NCBI RefSeq assembly: GCF_947495255.1
Contig: NZ_CANLYI010000002.1
Location: 62,001 to 126,000 of the forward strand
DNA length: 64,000 nucleotides
Source of the DNA: an uncultured Winogradskyella sp.
GTDB lineage: Bacteria; Bacteroidota; Bacteroidia; Flavobacteriales; Flavobacteriaceae
Direction of reading: 5' to 3'
Made by a program: the position numbers and the translations under genes. Positions 23,454-31,846 of this stretch are shown in pieces. Every line of letters starts with the position of its first letter. Position 1 is the stretch's first letter. Under the pieces are notes generated by a model. The model was not told where the DNA came from. It was given only the letters and a program-made list of their open reading frames with translations, and did no database searches.

Positions 23454-24860
23454 ATGAAAATCGAACAATTATATACAGGCTGTTTAGCACAAGGTGCTTA
23501 TTATATTGAATCCGAAGGTGAAGTAGCCATAATTGATCCACTTAGAGAAGTACAACAATACATTGATAAAGCTGAGGCCAATAATTCTAAAATAAAATAT
23601 ATTCTAGAAACACATTTCCATGCAGATTTTGTTTCTGGTCATGTAGATTTAGCAAAAGAAACTGGTGCTACTATTGTTTTTGGCCCAGGCGCTACTACCG
23701 ATTACGCTATTCATTCTGCTACAGATGGTGAAGAATTAAAAGTGGGTAATATTACAATTAAGGTTTTACATACACCAGGTCATACACTAGAATCGGCTTG
23801 CTATTTATTAATTGATGAAAATGGAAAAGATTATGCCTTATTTTCTGGTGATACACTATTCTTAGGTGATGTTGGACGACCAGATTTAGCTATAAAATCT
23901 GATTTAACAAAAGAAGATTTAGCAGGTATGTTATTCGATTCGCTTCGTAATAAAATTATGACTCTTGCAGATGACGTCATCGTATATCCTGCTCATGGTG
24001 CAGGTTCTGCTTGCGGTAAGAATTTAAGCAAAGAAACAGTTGGTGTTTTAGGGGAACAGAAAAGAACAAATTATGCCTTACGTGCAGACATGACAAAAGC
24101 AGAGTTTGTTGAAGAGGTATTAGATGGTATTGCACCTCCTCCTCAGTATTTTGCTAAAAATGCAATGATGAACAAAATGGGTTATGATACTTTTGAAACC
24201 GTTTTAAAAACCGGTAACATCCCATTAAAACCTGAAGAATTTGAAGCCTTAGCAAACCATGAGTCTGCATTAGTTTTAGATGTTAGAACACAAGCTGACT
24301 TTATTAAATCTCATATTCCTAATTCAATTTTTATTGGGTTAAACGGCGGATTTGCCCCTTGGGTTGGCGCTTTAATTAAAGATATTAAGCAACCCATTGT
24401 TTTAGTTGTCCCTGAAGGTAAATCTAAAGAAGCTATCACAAGACTATCGCGTGTTGGTTATGATAATACATTAGGATATCTTGAAGGTGGCTTAGAGGCT
24501 TGGAAAGAAGCAGGAAAAGATATTGAAACACTAGAGTCTATATCTGCAGAAGAATTTGCAGCTAAAGCAAAAGCAAACAAGCTCAATATTTTAGATGTAA
24601 GAAAGGATGGTGAATATTTATCGTCTCATCTAGAAGGTGTACAACATTTGTCATTAGATTTTATTAATGAAAAGATGAATGAAGTTGATAAAGACAAAAC
24701 CTATTATGTGCATTGTGCAGGTGGTTATCGTTCTGTAATTGCAGAATCTATTTTAAAAGCCAGAGGTTATGACAAATTAATAGATGTTGAAGGTGGTTTT
24801 GGTGCTATTAAAAACACGGATTTGCCTGTAACAGATTTTGTTTGCCCTACGACGTTATAA
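23454..24860 (+). CDS. Persulfide dioxygenase-like MBL-fold protein fused to two rhodanese domains
   Basis: 468 residues from the ATG at 23454; the longer frame begins at a GTG inside the Crp box and crosses the promoter. The metallo-beta-lactamase domain (1-240) has ETHFHADFVSGH (His54, His56, Asp58), HTPGHTLES, FSGDTLFLGDVGRPD and YPAHGAGSACGK, the ETHE1/Blh pattern that oxidises glutathione- or similar persulfide to sulfite. The first rhodanese (about 270-365) has no active-site cysteine (VVPEGKSKEA at the loop). The second (about 370-465) has Cys421 in HCAGGYRS and should be active. It is cytoplasmic. Confidence 0.92.
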   Translation: MKIEQLYTGCLAQGAYYIESEGEVAIIDPLREVQQYIDKAEANNSKIKYILETHFHADFVSGHVDLAKETGATIVFGPGATTDYAIHSATDGEELKVGNITIKVLHTPGHTLESACYLLIDENGKDYALFSGDTLFLGDVGRPDLAIKSDLTKEDLAGMLFDSLRNKIMTLADDVIVYPAHGAGSACGKNLSKETVGVLGEQKRTNYALRADMTKAEFVEEVLDGIAPPPQYFAKNAMMNKMGYDTFETVLKTGNIPLKPEEFEALANHESALVLDVRTQADFIKSHIPNSIFIGLNGGFAPWVGALIKDIKQPIVLVVPEGKSKEAITRLSRVGYDNTLGYLEGGLEAWKEAGKDIETLESISAEEFAAKAKANKLNILDVRKDGEYLSSHLEGVQHLSLDFINEKMNEVDKDKTYYVHCAGGYRSVIAESILKARGYDKLIDVEGGFGAIKNTDLPVTDFVCPTTL

Positions 24861-24908
24861 ATAATAACAGATTAATGTCAGATTTAGTTTGAAAAAAAAT
24901 AATTAAAA

Positions 24909-25184
24909 ATGAAAAATACTTTAAACATACAAAACCTAAAATGTGGTGGTTGTGCAAATACAATCGTGACACAGTTATCTAAATTAGAAGGTATTTCTGA
25001 AGTTGAAGTTAATAATGATACTCATGAAGTAAGCTTTAATACTATTTCTGAGGCTGAAATTGAAACTGTAAAAAACAAATTATCCGATTTAGGCTACCCA
25101 ATCGTTGGAGATGCTAACTCTTTACCTAAAAAGGCAAAATCCTTTGTGAGCTGCGCTGTTGGTAGAATGACGAAACAAGATTAA
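24909..25184 (+). CDS. HMA-type small heavy-metal/thiol-binding protein
   Basis: 91 residues. An HMA fold with CGGC (Cys12, Cys15) in LKCGGCANTIVTQLSKLEG, a ferredoxin-like strand pattern, and a third cysteine near the C-terminus (Cys82 in SFVSCAVGRM). It could carry copper or a persulfide sulfur. It is 48 bases after the dioxygenase gene and before a strong terminator, so it is the last gene of the operon. Confidence 0.88.
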   Translation: MKNTLNIQNLKCGGCANTIVTQLSKLEGISEVEVNNDTHEVSFNTISEAEIETVKNKLSDLGYPIVGDANSLPKKAKSFVSCAVGRMTKQD

Positions 25185-25198
25185 CAGTTAAAGCTGAA

Positions 25199-25232
25199 TA
25201 AAAAAATCCCACTCATGAGTGGGATTTTTTTA
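25199..25232. terminator. Bidirectional terminator between the sulfur operon and clpS
   Basis: Palindrome AATCCCACTCATGAGTGGGA with A-run and T-run on both sides. It closes two convergent units. Confidence 0.92.
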
Positions 25233-25508
25233 TTAAACTATTTCTGCACTAAGTCCTGCTTGTAAAAGTTTGGAACATCTTGGTTCTAAATCTTCATACG
25301 AGCCTGTTTTCACAGTACACTTACCTTTATAATGCACTAACAAAGCACATTGTTCTGCTTGTTCTGGCATATGGTCGCAAGCATAAATAAGTGTATCAAT
25401 AACGTGATCAAAGGTATTAACCTCGTCATTAAATAATACAATTTCATTTTCTTTTAATACTTCTTCTTCTAGAAGTAGCTCTTCTTGTCCTTTTTCTTGA
25501 AAACCCAT
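25233..25508 (-). CDS. clpS: ATP-dependent Clp protease adaptor ClpS
   Basis: 91 residues. The ClpS core reads LFNDEVNTFDHVIDTLI, ACDHMPEQAEQCALLVHYKGKCTVKTG. It delivers N-end-rule substrates to ClpAP. An acidic N-terminal extension (EEELLLEEEVLKENE-like) is present. It is the last gene before the terminator on this strand, separated from prmA by the M57 protease gene. Confidence 0.92.
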   Translation of the reverse strand: MGFQEKGQEELLLEEEVLKENEIVLFNDEVNTFDHVIDTLIYACDHMPEQAEQCALLVHYKGKCTVKTGSYEDLEPRCSKLLQAGLSAEIV

Positions 25509-25695
25509 AATGATAATATGATTTAAGCTAAATTAAAAAATATTTACTATTTAAACGAAGAAGCGGAATATTTAGATATTATGAAAATGTTAAAGTTTTT
25601 GAGTAACACTTAATCGAAGCAAAAACGATAGTTCTAGATTTACTCTTTTACAGCATCATATAGAACAATCTATCAATAATTATTGCTAAACACAA

Positions 25696-25728
25696 AATGG
25701 GTCATTTAACAAAGTTAAACAACCCATT
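25696..25728 (-). terminator. Possible terminator after the M57 protease
   Basis: Stem AATGGGT / ACCCATT with an internal loop and inner helix TTAAC / GTTAA. On the minus strand the tail is TTTTG only, so the signal is weak. It lies 50 bases past the protease stop. Confidence 0.4.
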
Positions 25729-25777
25729 AGGGTTTAGTATTTTAATAAATGTTTTTTATACATTAAAAAAGATATCA

Positions 25778-26818
25778 CTAGCTACAAGACGAAATAAAAG
25801 TCCATCCGCTTGATGTACGCTCATATAAATTACCCAGATAAGTAACACGTGACCCTACAGAATAAGTTACACCACTTTGCCATTCTGATACTCCATCACA
25901 AGGACCAGAAGTACTTTGTGGATACATAGCTCCTAGAGCTGTAATATCATTATTATTAAAGTTTCCGCTTACACTAGTAGAAAAACATGCTTGCATTACC
26001 GATGTAAGATCTCTTCCTGTTGGTGTACCAGAAATGTGAACCGCTCCATCAGAACCAGTACCTTCGTTACCTTGAGAAGATGCAGGACAACTTAAGCGGT
26101 CAAACCAGTCTGTATGACGAAAACCAATAGAATGACCTACCTCATGTGTAATTACATGTTCGTTAACATTAGTAGAAAATTGTTCGATTCCATAAATCTG
26201 AACAAACTTATTTGGTAATCCGCTAGAATCTGGAAATCCTGCAACACCACCTGAAGAGCCAGGATTATTAACCGTATTATCGTACACTACCATATCTGCC
26301 GCTTGGTAATTAGTACCAAATGTGAGGTTAAAATCTAGCGTGATATTACTAATGTTGTTATAATTAGCAACTGCTCTAGTTAAAGCTGTTTGGGCTTTAC
26401 TAGATAAAGCCTGACTTCCGCCTGTATAACCTAAGATATTAACCGTTTGATTGCTGCCTGTTACTAAATTAAAGGTTCTGTATTGTTTCGCAACACTTTC
26501 ACTAACTTCAATTAGTTTATCTAATTCCCTTCTTTCAAAAACTATATCACTACCTATATAGATCCGTTCCTCAATGGTTCCATCTGGAAGATGAAAATCT
26601 CCTACGGAAACAATGCCGACATCAATATCTAAAGTTTTAATTGAGTTTAATAAATCAACATCTGTAATTAGTGTTCTATTTCCTAATTCATTCATGTTAA
26701 TGACAACATCCTCTGATAGAATTGAATCATCTTGTGAGACATTTTCTTTTTCACAGGATGTGAATAAAAGCGTTAATAATGATAAGGAAAAAGCTAAAAA
26801 TTTTATTATTTTTTTCAT
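25778..26818 (-). CDS. M57-type zinc metalloprotease lipoprotein with chitin-binding-like C-terminus
   Basis: 346 residues. Lipoprotein signal with TSC lipobox (LLTLLFTSCEKE). The catalytic segment is THEVGHSIGFRH (His225, Glu226, His229, His235), a metzincin-like HExxHxxGxxH of the M57 'HEIGH' type. The C-terminal 45 residues (CDGVSEWQSGVTYSVGSRVTYLGNLYE) resemble a CBM5/12 carbohydrate-binding module. Surface-attached protease, substrate unknown. It lies between prmA and clpS, which otherwise tend to be neighbours; a -7 box lies at 26943-26950. Confidence 0.85.
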   Translation of the reverse strand: MKKIIKFLAFSLSLLTLLFTSCEKENVSQDDSILSEDVVINMNELGNRTLITDVDLLNSIKTLDIDVGIVSVGDFHLPDGTIEERIYIGSDIVFERRELDKLIEVSESVAKQYRTFNLVTGSNQTVNILGYTGGSQALSSKAQTALTRAVANYNNISNITLDFNLTFGTNYQAADMVVYDNTVNNPGSSGGVAGFPDSSGLPNKFVQIYGIEQFSTNVNEHVITHEVGHSIGFRHTDWFDRLSCPASSQGNEGTGSDGAVHISGTPTGRDLTSVMQACFSTSVSGNFNNNDITALGAMYPQSTSGPCDGVSEWQSGVTYSVGSRVTYLGNLYERTSSGWTFISSCS

Positions 26819-26942
26819 TTTACGTGTATTAAAATTAATAATTTGTTTGAGTAGTTTACGTAAACGAGTGTGTAGAAAGTTGTGTTGAACTATATGATAT
26901 AGAACAGCATAAAAAATCTACAACTAAATAATATTATTTGTA

Positions 26943-26950
26943 CAAATATA
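26943..26950 (-). promoter_or_regulatory. Putative -7 promoter box of the M57 gene
   Basis: Minus-strand TATATTTG, full match to TAnnTTTG, about 125 bases upstream of the ATG, giving a long leader. Confidence 0.4.
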
Positions 26951-27061
26951 AATAGAATATGTAAGTTTGAATTACGGTAAAACCACACATTTTTAATTAT
27001 TTATGTTAATTTATCATAATTAATTAAGCATAATTCAATAAAATTATTAAAAAATTAAAAA

Positions 27062-27901
27062 CTACACAGTTTCAAACTTAGCAGCCATCCACTTCCCCTT
27101 TAATATTTTATCTCTAAAAACCAAGTTGTTTTCTGAGCAAGTTTTAGTAATTATTTCTAAATCGTCATCATAAAACCCACTTAAAAACAGGGTTCCGTTT
27201 GCATTTAAACATTTTACATAATTAGGAATATCAGCTAATAGAATGTTTCTATTAATGTTAGCTATTATACTGTCGTACTTTTTACCCTCTAGCAACGTTA
27301 CATCACCTTCGTAAACAGAGATATTATGACAATCATTACGCTCTACATTTTCTAAACTATTAAGGTAACACCAATTATCAATATCAATAGCATCGAGTTT
27401 TGTTGCGCCAACTTTTTCTGCTAAAATGGCTAAAACACCTGTACCACAACCCATATCTAAAACCGATTTTCCTTTAAAATCATTTTTTATAATATGCTGA
27501 ATCATCATATGTGTGGTTTCATGATGACCTGTACCAAAACTCATTTTTGGTTCAATGATTAAATCGTATTTGGTATCTGGCTTTTCATGAAATGGCGCTC
27601 GTACAGAAACTAAATCATCTACAATGATTGGGTTAAAATTTTTCTCCCATTCTTCGTTCCAGTTGGTTTGCTCTATTTCATTAAAGTCGTATGAAATTTT
27701 AAATTCGTCTGAACTCAGTATATAAATATCATCCAGAATGTTTTCATTCCACTCTTCTTTCTGAATGTAAGCTGTTACACCTTCTTCTGTTTCTACAAAA
27801 CTTTCAAATCCGGCATAACCTAATTCTGCAATTAAAATTTCAGTAGCTGGTTGAAGTGGTTTTACTTTAAAGTTGTATCCTAAATATATTGTATTAGACA
27901 T
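27062..27901 (-). CDS. prmA: Ribosomal protein L11 methyltransferase
   Basis: 279 residues. Class I SAM methyltransferase: MSFGTGHHETTHMMIQ, VLDMGCGTGVLAILAEKVGA, DIDNWCYLNSLEN and IIANINRNILLADIP motifs. The N-terminal 110 residues form the L11-recognition domain. Methylates L11 lysines in the cytoplasm. It follows tpiA on the same strand after a structured intergenic element. Confidence 0.95.
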   Translation of the reverse strand: MSNTIYLGYNFKVKPLQPATEILIAELGYAGFESFVETEEGVTAYIQKEEWNENILDDIYILSSDEFKISYDFNEIEQTNWNEEWEKNFNPIIVDDLVSVRAPFHEKPDTKYDLIIEPKMSFGTGHHETTHMMIQHIIKNDFKGKSVLDMGCGTGVLAILAEKVGATKLDAIDIDNWCYLNSLENVERNDCHNISVYEGDVTLLEGKKYDSIIANINRNILLADIPNYVKCLNANGTLFLSGFYDDDLEIITKTCSENNLVFRDKILKGKWMAAKFETV

Positions 27902-27962
27902 TTTTTAATTTAAAATTAGAGTATTACTTAAGCTAATATAGTTTACTTACGCACGTGTGCAT

Positions 27963-28064
27963 GCGTTAGCGGTAGAAACGGCATCCTTTTTATTTGGTAA
28001 CTACGCGAAGCAAAAGTTACCAAATAAAAAGATACAGTGAATGACGCGACCCTTGTGGTAACGC
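27963..28064 (+). repeat. Structured intergenic element with a 17-bp perfect hairpin
   Basis: Outer helix GCGTTA (27963-27968) / TAACGC (28059-28064). Inside it, CTTTTTATTTGGTAACT (27986-28002) pairs perfectly with 28015-28031 across a 12-base loop. Flanks carry GGTAGAAACGGCATCC and GACGCGACCCTTGTGG. It is clearly GC-richer than its surroundings. From memory, elements of this layout recur between genes in flavobacterial genomes; not checked. No T-run, so not a simple terminator. Confidence 0.55.
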
Positions 28065-28080
28065 CAAAGTTATTTAATAA

Positions 28081-28830
28081 TTAAAAGGCATTTACAATAG
28101 CGTAAAAATCTTCTGCATTTAAAGCTGCTCCTCCAATTAAACCACCATCTACATCTGGCTTAGAGAAAATCTCTTGTGCATTAGCTGGTTTTACACTTCC
28201 TCCATAAAGGATAGAAACAGTGTCTGCAACGTCTTTTCCATACTTGTCAGCTAATGTCTTTCTGATAAATGCATGCATGTCTTGTGCTTGCTCAGGACTT
28301 GCTGTTTCACCAGTTCCGATTGCCCAAACAGGCTCGTAAGCTAAAACGATACTTTTAAAAGCATCTGCACCTAAATGAAATAATGCATTTTTAATCTGGC
28401 CTCCTACAACAGCTTCTTCATTACCAGCTTTACGATCTGCTAATTCTTCACCAAAGCAAAAAATTGTTCGCATCTTATGAGCTAAAGCTGCATCTACTTT
28501 TTTAGCTAAAGACTCATCTGTTTCATTGAAATAAGCACGGCGCTCACTATGACCAAGAATTACTGTTTTAATACCAATACTTTTTAACATGCTTGCGCTA
28601 ATTTCACCTGTATAGGCTCCATTTTCTGCAAAGTGCATGTTTTGTGCCACAACCTCTATATCATCTTGTCTTAAAGACTCAAATGAATGCCAAAGATTTG
28701 TAAAAGTTGGAGCTATCATTACCTCTGCATTTGAGGTTTTAGTCTGGTTTTTTAATTCTGTGATTAACTCTTCAGTTTGCGCTAAATCGTTGTTCATTTT
28801 CCAGTTTCCGGCTACGATGTTTTTTCTCAT
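28081..28830 (-). CDS. tpiA: Triosephosphate isomerase
   Basis: 249 residues from the ATG at 28830; the longer frame begins with a TTG that lies inside the promoter box. GNWKMN (Lys11), ILGHSERR (catalytic His), AYEPVWAIGTG (catalytic Glu) and YGGSVKP are present. Interconverts dihydroxyacetone phosphate and glyceraldehyde 3-phosphate. Confidence 0.97.
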   Translation of the reverse strand: MRKNIVAGNWKMNNDLAQTEELITELKNQTKTSNAEVMIAPTFTNLWHSFESLRQDDIEVVAQNMHFAENGAYTGEISASMLKSIGIKTVILGHSERRAYFNETDESLAKKVDAALAHKMRTIFCFGEELADRKAGNEEAVVGGQIKNALFHLGADAFKSIVLAYEPVWAIGTGETASPEQAQDMHAFIRKTLADKYGKDVADTVSILYGGSVKPANAQEIFSKPDVDGGLIGGAALNAEDFYAIVNAF

Positions 28831-28887
28831 AATGTTATGTATTAACTTCTTAACATAGAAGTATTTATTGACTTGAACTTTCTTATA

Positions 28888-28895
28888 CAAAAATA
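28888..28895 (-). promoter_or_regulatory. Putative -7 promoter box of tpiA
   Basis: Minus-strand TATTTTTG, full match to TAnnTTTG, 57 bases upstream of the tpiA ATG. Confidence 0.5.
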
Positions 28896-29018
28896 AGATA
28901 AAAAGACGACACTAATCTGGTCTGAAAGCAGGAATAATCAGCGAAAACGTTGTAGAAATACGAATTAATTTTTATTATGAAGTTGAATCGCTAATTTGTA
29001 AAAAAATCTATAGTTTTA

Positions 29019-30095
29019 TTATGATAATTTTACTCTTGGGTCTAACCATGCATACATAATATCCACAAAAATATTAATGGTAATAAAGATGATAGCAATG
29101 ACTAAAACGGCTCCCGTTATTACAGGAAGATCTAAAGTATTTAATGCGTTTACGATTTCTTTGCCTAAGCCATTCCATCCAAAAATGTACTCTACAAAAA
29201 CAGCACCTGCTAACATGGATGCAAACCAACCTGAAATTGCCGTAACCACAGGATTTAGTGCGTTTTTTACTGCATGATTTTTTATAACCTGAAACTCACT
29301 TAACCCTTTTGCTCTTGCGGTTCTAATGTAATCTTGATTAAGAACTTCTAATAATGAATTTCGCATTAATTGTATAACGACTGCTAACGGACGAATCCCT
29401 AAAACAATAGCCGGAAGTATTAAATTTTTCCATTTAATGGTCATCTTTTCTCCAAAATCATCGAGCTCATACAAACTACCGGTCATTTCTAAATTGGTGA
29501 ATTTATGTAATACAAAACCAAATAACCACGCGAATAGAATAGCACTAAAAAACGACGGAACACTCATGCCAAAGGTACTTAGAATCTGTATCGTTTTATC
29601 TATCCAAGTGTCTTTATACAAAGCAGAAATAATACCGAATATAATACCCAAAGTAATAGCAATAACAATTGCCGAAACGGCCAAAACAAAAGTGTTTGGA
29701 ATAGTTTCACCAATAACTTGAGTAACTTTTTTACCTTGTTTGGTAAAGGATTCTCGTAAATAAGGTGCTTTTAAAACGGTAGTAGTATTCCCTATTGTAA
29801 AAAGCTTTGTGGCCGTATATTTATTTGGACTTAAATGTGTGTAATCGTTTACTGTATTTGAATGAAATGAAATTGGCGATAAATCATTGAGATAATACAA
29901 AAACTGAGTACCAATGGGCTTATCAAATCCATATTTATGTTTTACTGCAGCAACTTGTTCTGCTGTTTGGTTTTGACCTAGCATCATTTTTGCTGGATCA
30001 CCTGGCAGAATATTAAACAAAAAGAAAATGACAGTAACTACACCTAATAAGGTGATAAAGGCATAGAAGATTTTATTTATTAAATAGCTTATCAA
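29019..30095 (-). CDS. Orphan OppB/DppB-type ABC transporter permease
   Basis: 358 residues, six membrane helices. The N-terminal helix and VTVIFFLFNILPGDPAKMMLG are typical of OppB/DppB, and the EAA-like loop is RTARAKGLSEFQVIKNHAVKNALNP. The start is TTG at 30095 (one base after the stop of the preceding BT_3928 gene); no nearer ATG preserves the first helix. A periplasmic insertion of about 90 residues between helices 1 and 2 is visible. No OppC, ATPase or binding protein is adjacent. Confidence 0.85.
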   Translation of the reverse strand: MISYLINKIFYAFITLLGVVTVIFFLFNILPGDPAKMMLGQNQTAEQVAAVKHKYGFDKPIGTQFLYYLNDLSPISFHSNTVNDYTHLSPNKYTATKLFTIGNTTTVLKAPYLRESFTKQGKKVTQVIGETIPNTFVLAVSAIVIAITLGIIFGIISALYKDTWIDKTIQILSTFGMSVPSFFSAILFAWLFGFVLHKFTNLEMTGSLYELDDFGEKMTIKWKNLILPAIVLGIRPLAVVIQLMRNSLLEVLNQDYIRTARAKGLSEFQVIKNHAVKNALNPVVTAISGWFASMLAGAVFVEYIFGWNGLGKEIVNALNTLDLPVITGAVLVIAIIFITINIFVDIMYAWLDPRVKLS

Positions 30096-30096
30096 A

Positions 30097-31191
30097 TTAT
30101 AGTTCTACATCTTCAAAATCGTTCCAATGTGCTTTATTTGTAACGGTACCTTTATTTAAAATTATAACTCCAGGGTTTGAGCGCACAATGGTCTTAACTA
30201 CTTTTTCATCAGTAGAATAAAATCTAAAATTAAGATTATTTTCTCCAACTAAATGTGCCACATCCTCTGCGCCAGAAGCCGTAACACCAATTACAGTGTA
30301 CCCTTTTGCAATTGCTTTATCTGTAAAGGCTTTTAATTTACTTACACCATCTGCTTCTGCTTTACTTATTACATAAACTGTTACAATTAGAAGTTTTTCT
30401 TTTTCTAAAAAGTAGTCTAACTTATTTTCACCATCTTCTTCAATTGTAAAATCTTGAATTGGTGGAATATAACCTTCATCTATAACTTCTGTTTCTACAC
30501 CAACATACTTACCATCTACTTTAGGGTAACTTCCGTTAGTTACAAACTCTTGGTTTTCTCCATTTACATTAAACATCCATGTATATTCTGAAACTGGCTT
30601 AGCTGCATCTTCTGGTATTACAATTTGCTCTTGGATGTTTTTACCAATAGCATAAGCTCTAAAATCAATAGATGGTAAATGCATTAAAACATGGTAACCA
30701 AACCAAAGCGAAACCACAAAGCTTAACAATGCAATTACTGTTGTTGGTAATTTTGTGAAAATTGGTTTAATATACTTCTGCCCTGCAAATAAAATTAAAA
30801 TCAATACTAATAGAACTACATCTTTTGTAAAGCTTTCCCATGGTGTCAATTTTAAGGCATCACCAAAGCAACCACAATCTTTTACTTTATCGAAATAAGC
30901 TGAATAGAATGTTAGGAACGTAAAAAAAACAATCATTAGGAGCAAACTCCAAACCGTGAATTTTGGTTTATAGCCAATTAATAAAAACACACCTAAAACA
31001 ACCTCAAACACCACTACTATAACAGAAATACCTAGCGCAAAAGGAATTAAAAATTCCATATTTAAAACATCTGCACTAAAGTATTCTTCAAGTTTATATG
31101 AAAATCCTAATGGGTCGTTTAGCTTAATAAATCCTGAAATTATAAATAATATTCCGGTGAATATTCTACTAAGGTGTACTATGTTTTTCAT
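30097..31191 (-). CDS. BT_3928 family protein (DoxX-like membrane part plus thioredoxin-like tail)
   Basis: 364 residues. Five or so helices; the N-terminal half has SRIFTGILFIISGFIKLNDPLGFSYKLEEYF, the DoxX-like opening, and a CGCFGD motif. The C-terminal part (about 240-364) is soluble and thioredoxin-fold-like without CxxC (VIGVTASGAEDVAHLVGE, PGVIILNKGTV). The function is unproven; a quinone- or thiol-linked membrane redox role is often inferred. It is 17 bases after the DUF1599 gene and one base before the permease, so cotranscribed with both. Confidence 0.85.
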   Translation of the reverse strand: MKNIVHLSRIFTGILFIISGFIKLNDPLGFSYKLEEYFSADVLNMEFLIPFALGISVIVVVFEVVLGVFLLIGYKPKFTVWSLLLMIVFFTFLTFYSAYFDKVKDCGCFGDALKLTPWESFTKDVVLLVLILILFAGQKYIKPIFTKLPTTVIALLSFVVSLWFGYHVLMHLPSIDFRAYAIGKNIQEQIVIPEDAAKPVSEYTWMFNVNGENQEFVTNGSYPKVDGKYVGVETEVIDEGYIPPIQDFTIEEDGENKLDYFLEKEKLLIVTVYVISKAEADGVSKLKAFTDKAIAKGYTVIGVTASGAEDVAHLVGENNLNFRFYSTDEKVVKTIVRSNPGVIILNKGTVTNKAHWNDFEDVEL

Positions 31192-31208
31192 ATAATATAT
31201 TATTCTAA

Positions 31209-31751
31209 CTATTTACTTTCTCCCAAATGAATCATTGCAAAAACGGCATAATTTATCATATCTTGATAATTAGCATCAATACCTTCGCTCACTAACGTTT
31301 TGCCAGCATTGTCTTCAATTTGCTTAACACGTAATAATTTCTGTAAAATTAAATCCGTTAGTGAACTCACACGCATATCTCGCCAAGCCTCACCATAATC
31401 ATGATTCTTATCTAACATTAACTGCTTAGTTACTGCAATTTTCTCATCGTAAAGTTTAGTCGCTTCTTCGGTGTTTAAATCGGGTTGTTCTACCACACCT
31501 TTTTCTAACTGAATCAAAGCCATTGCACAATAATTAATAATGCCAATAAACTCGCTCACTTCACCTTCATCAACTTTTCTAACATCATTTTGTTGCAATC
31601 CTCTAATGCGTTGAGCCTTAATAAAAATCTGATCAGTTAATGACGGTAATCTTAAAATTCGCCATGCACTACCATAATCACTCATTTTATTTATAAAAAG
31701 CGCTCTACATTTTGCGATAACAGCATCGTATTGTTTTGAAGTATCTTGCAT
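31209..31751 (-). CDS. DUF1599 domain protein (duplicated domain)
   Basis: 180 residues in two similar halves: KCRALFINKMSDYGSAWRILRLPSLTDQIFIKAQRIR and KQLMLDKNHDYGEAWRDMRVSSLTDLILQKLLRVKQIE. The function of DUF1599 is unknown; its all-helical pattern with repeated D-YG-AWR recalls MazG-like nucleotide enzymes, which is inference. First gene of the DUF1599-BT_3928-permease unit, divergent from folP. Confidence 0.88.
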   Translation of the reverse strand: MQDTSKQYDAVIAKCRALFINKMSDYGSAWRILRLPSLTDQIFIKAQRIRGLQQNDVRKVDEGEVSEFIGIINYCAMALIQLEKGVVEQPDLNTEEATKLYDEKIAVTKQLMLDKNHDYGEAWRDMRVSSLTDLILQKLLRVKQIEDNAGKTLVSEGIDANYQDMINYAVFAMIHLGESK

Positions 31752-31846
31752 CTATTACGTTATAATTTCCGTAAATTTCGCATAAATAAATTAGAAGTTC
31801 AAAGTTTGAGGTTTAAAGTTTTCTTAACGCCTTTTTTAGATTAAAC

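Noticed and set aside
27951..28075. CRISPR or insertion-sequence end as explanation of the 17-bp hairpin
   Set aside because: No repeated units, no spacers, no transposase and no target duplication.
28831..28890. Extended start (TTG) of tpiA
   Set aside because: The TTG is part of the -7 box, and TPI begins at the MRKNIVAGNWKMN segment.
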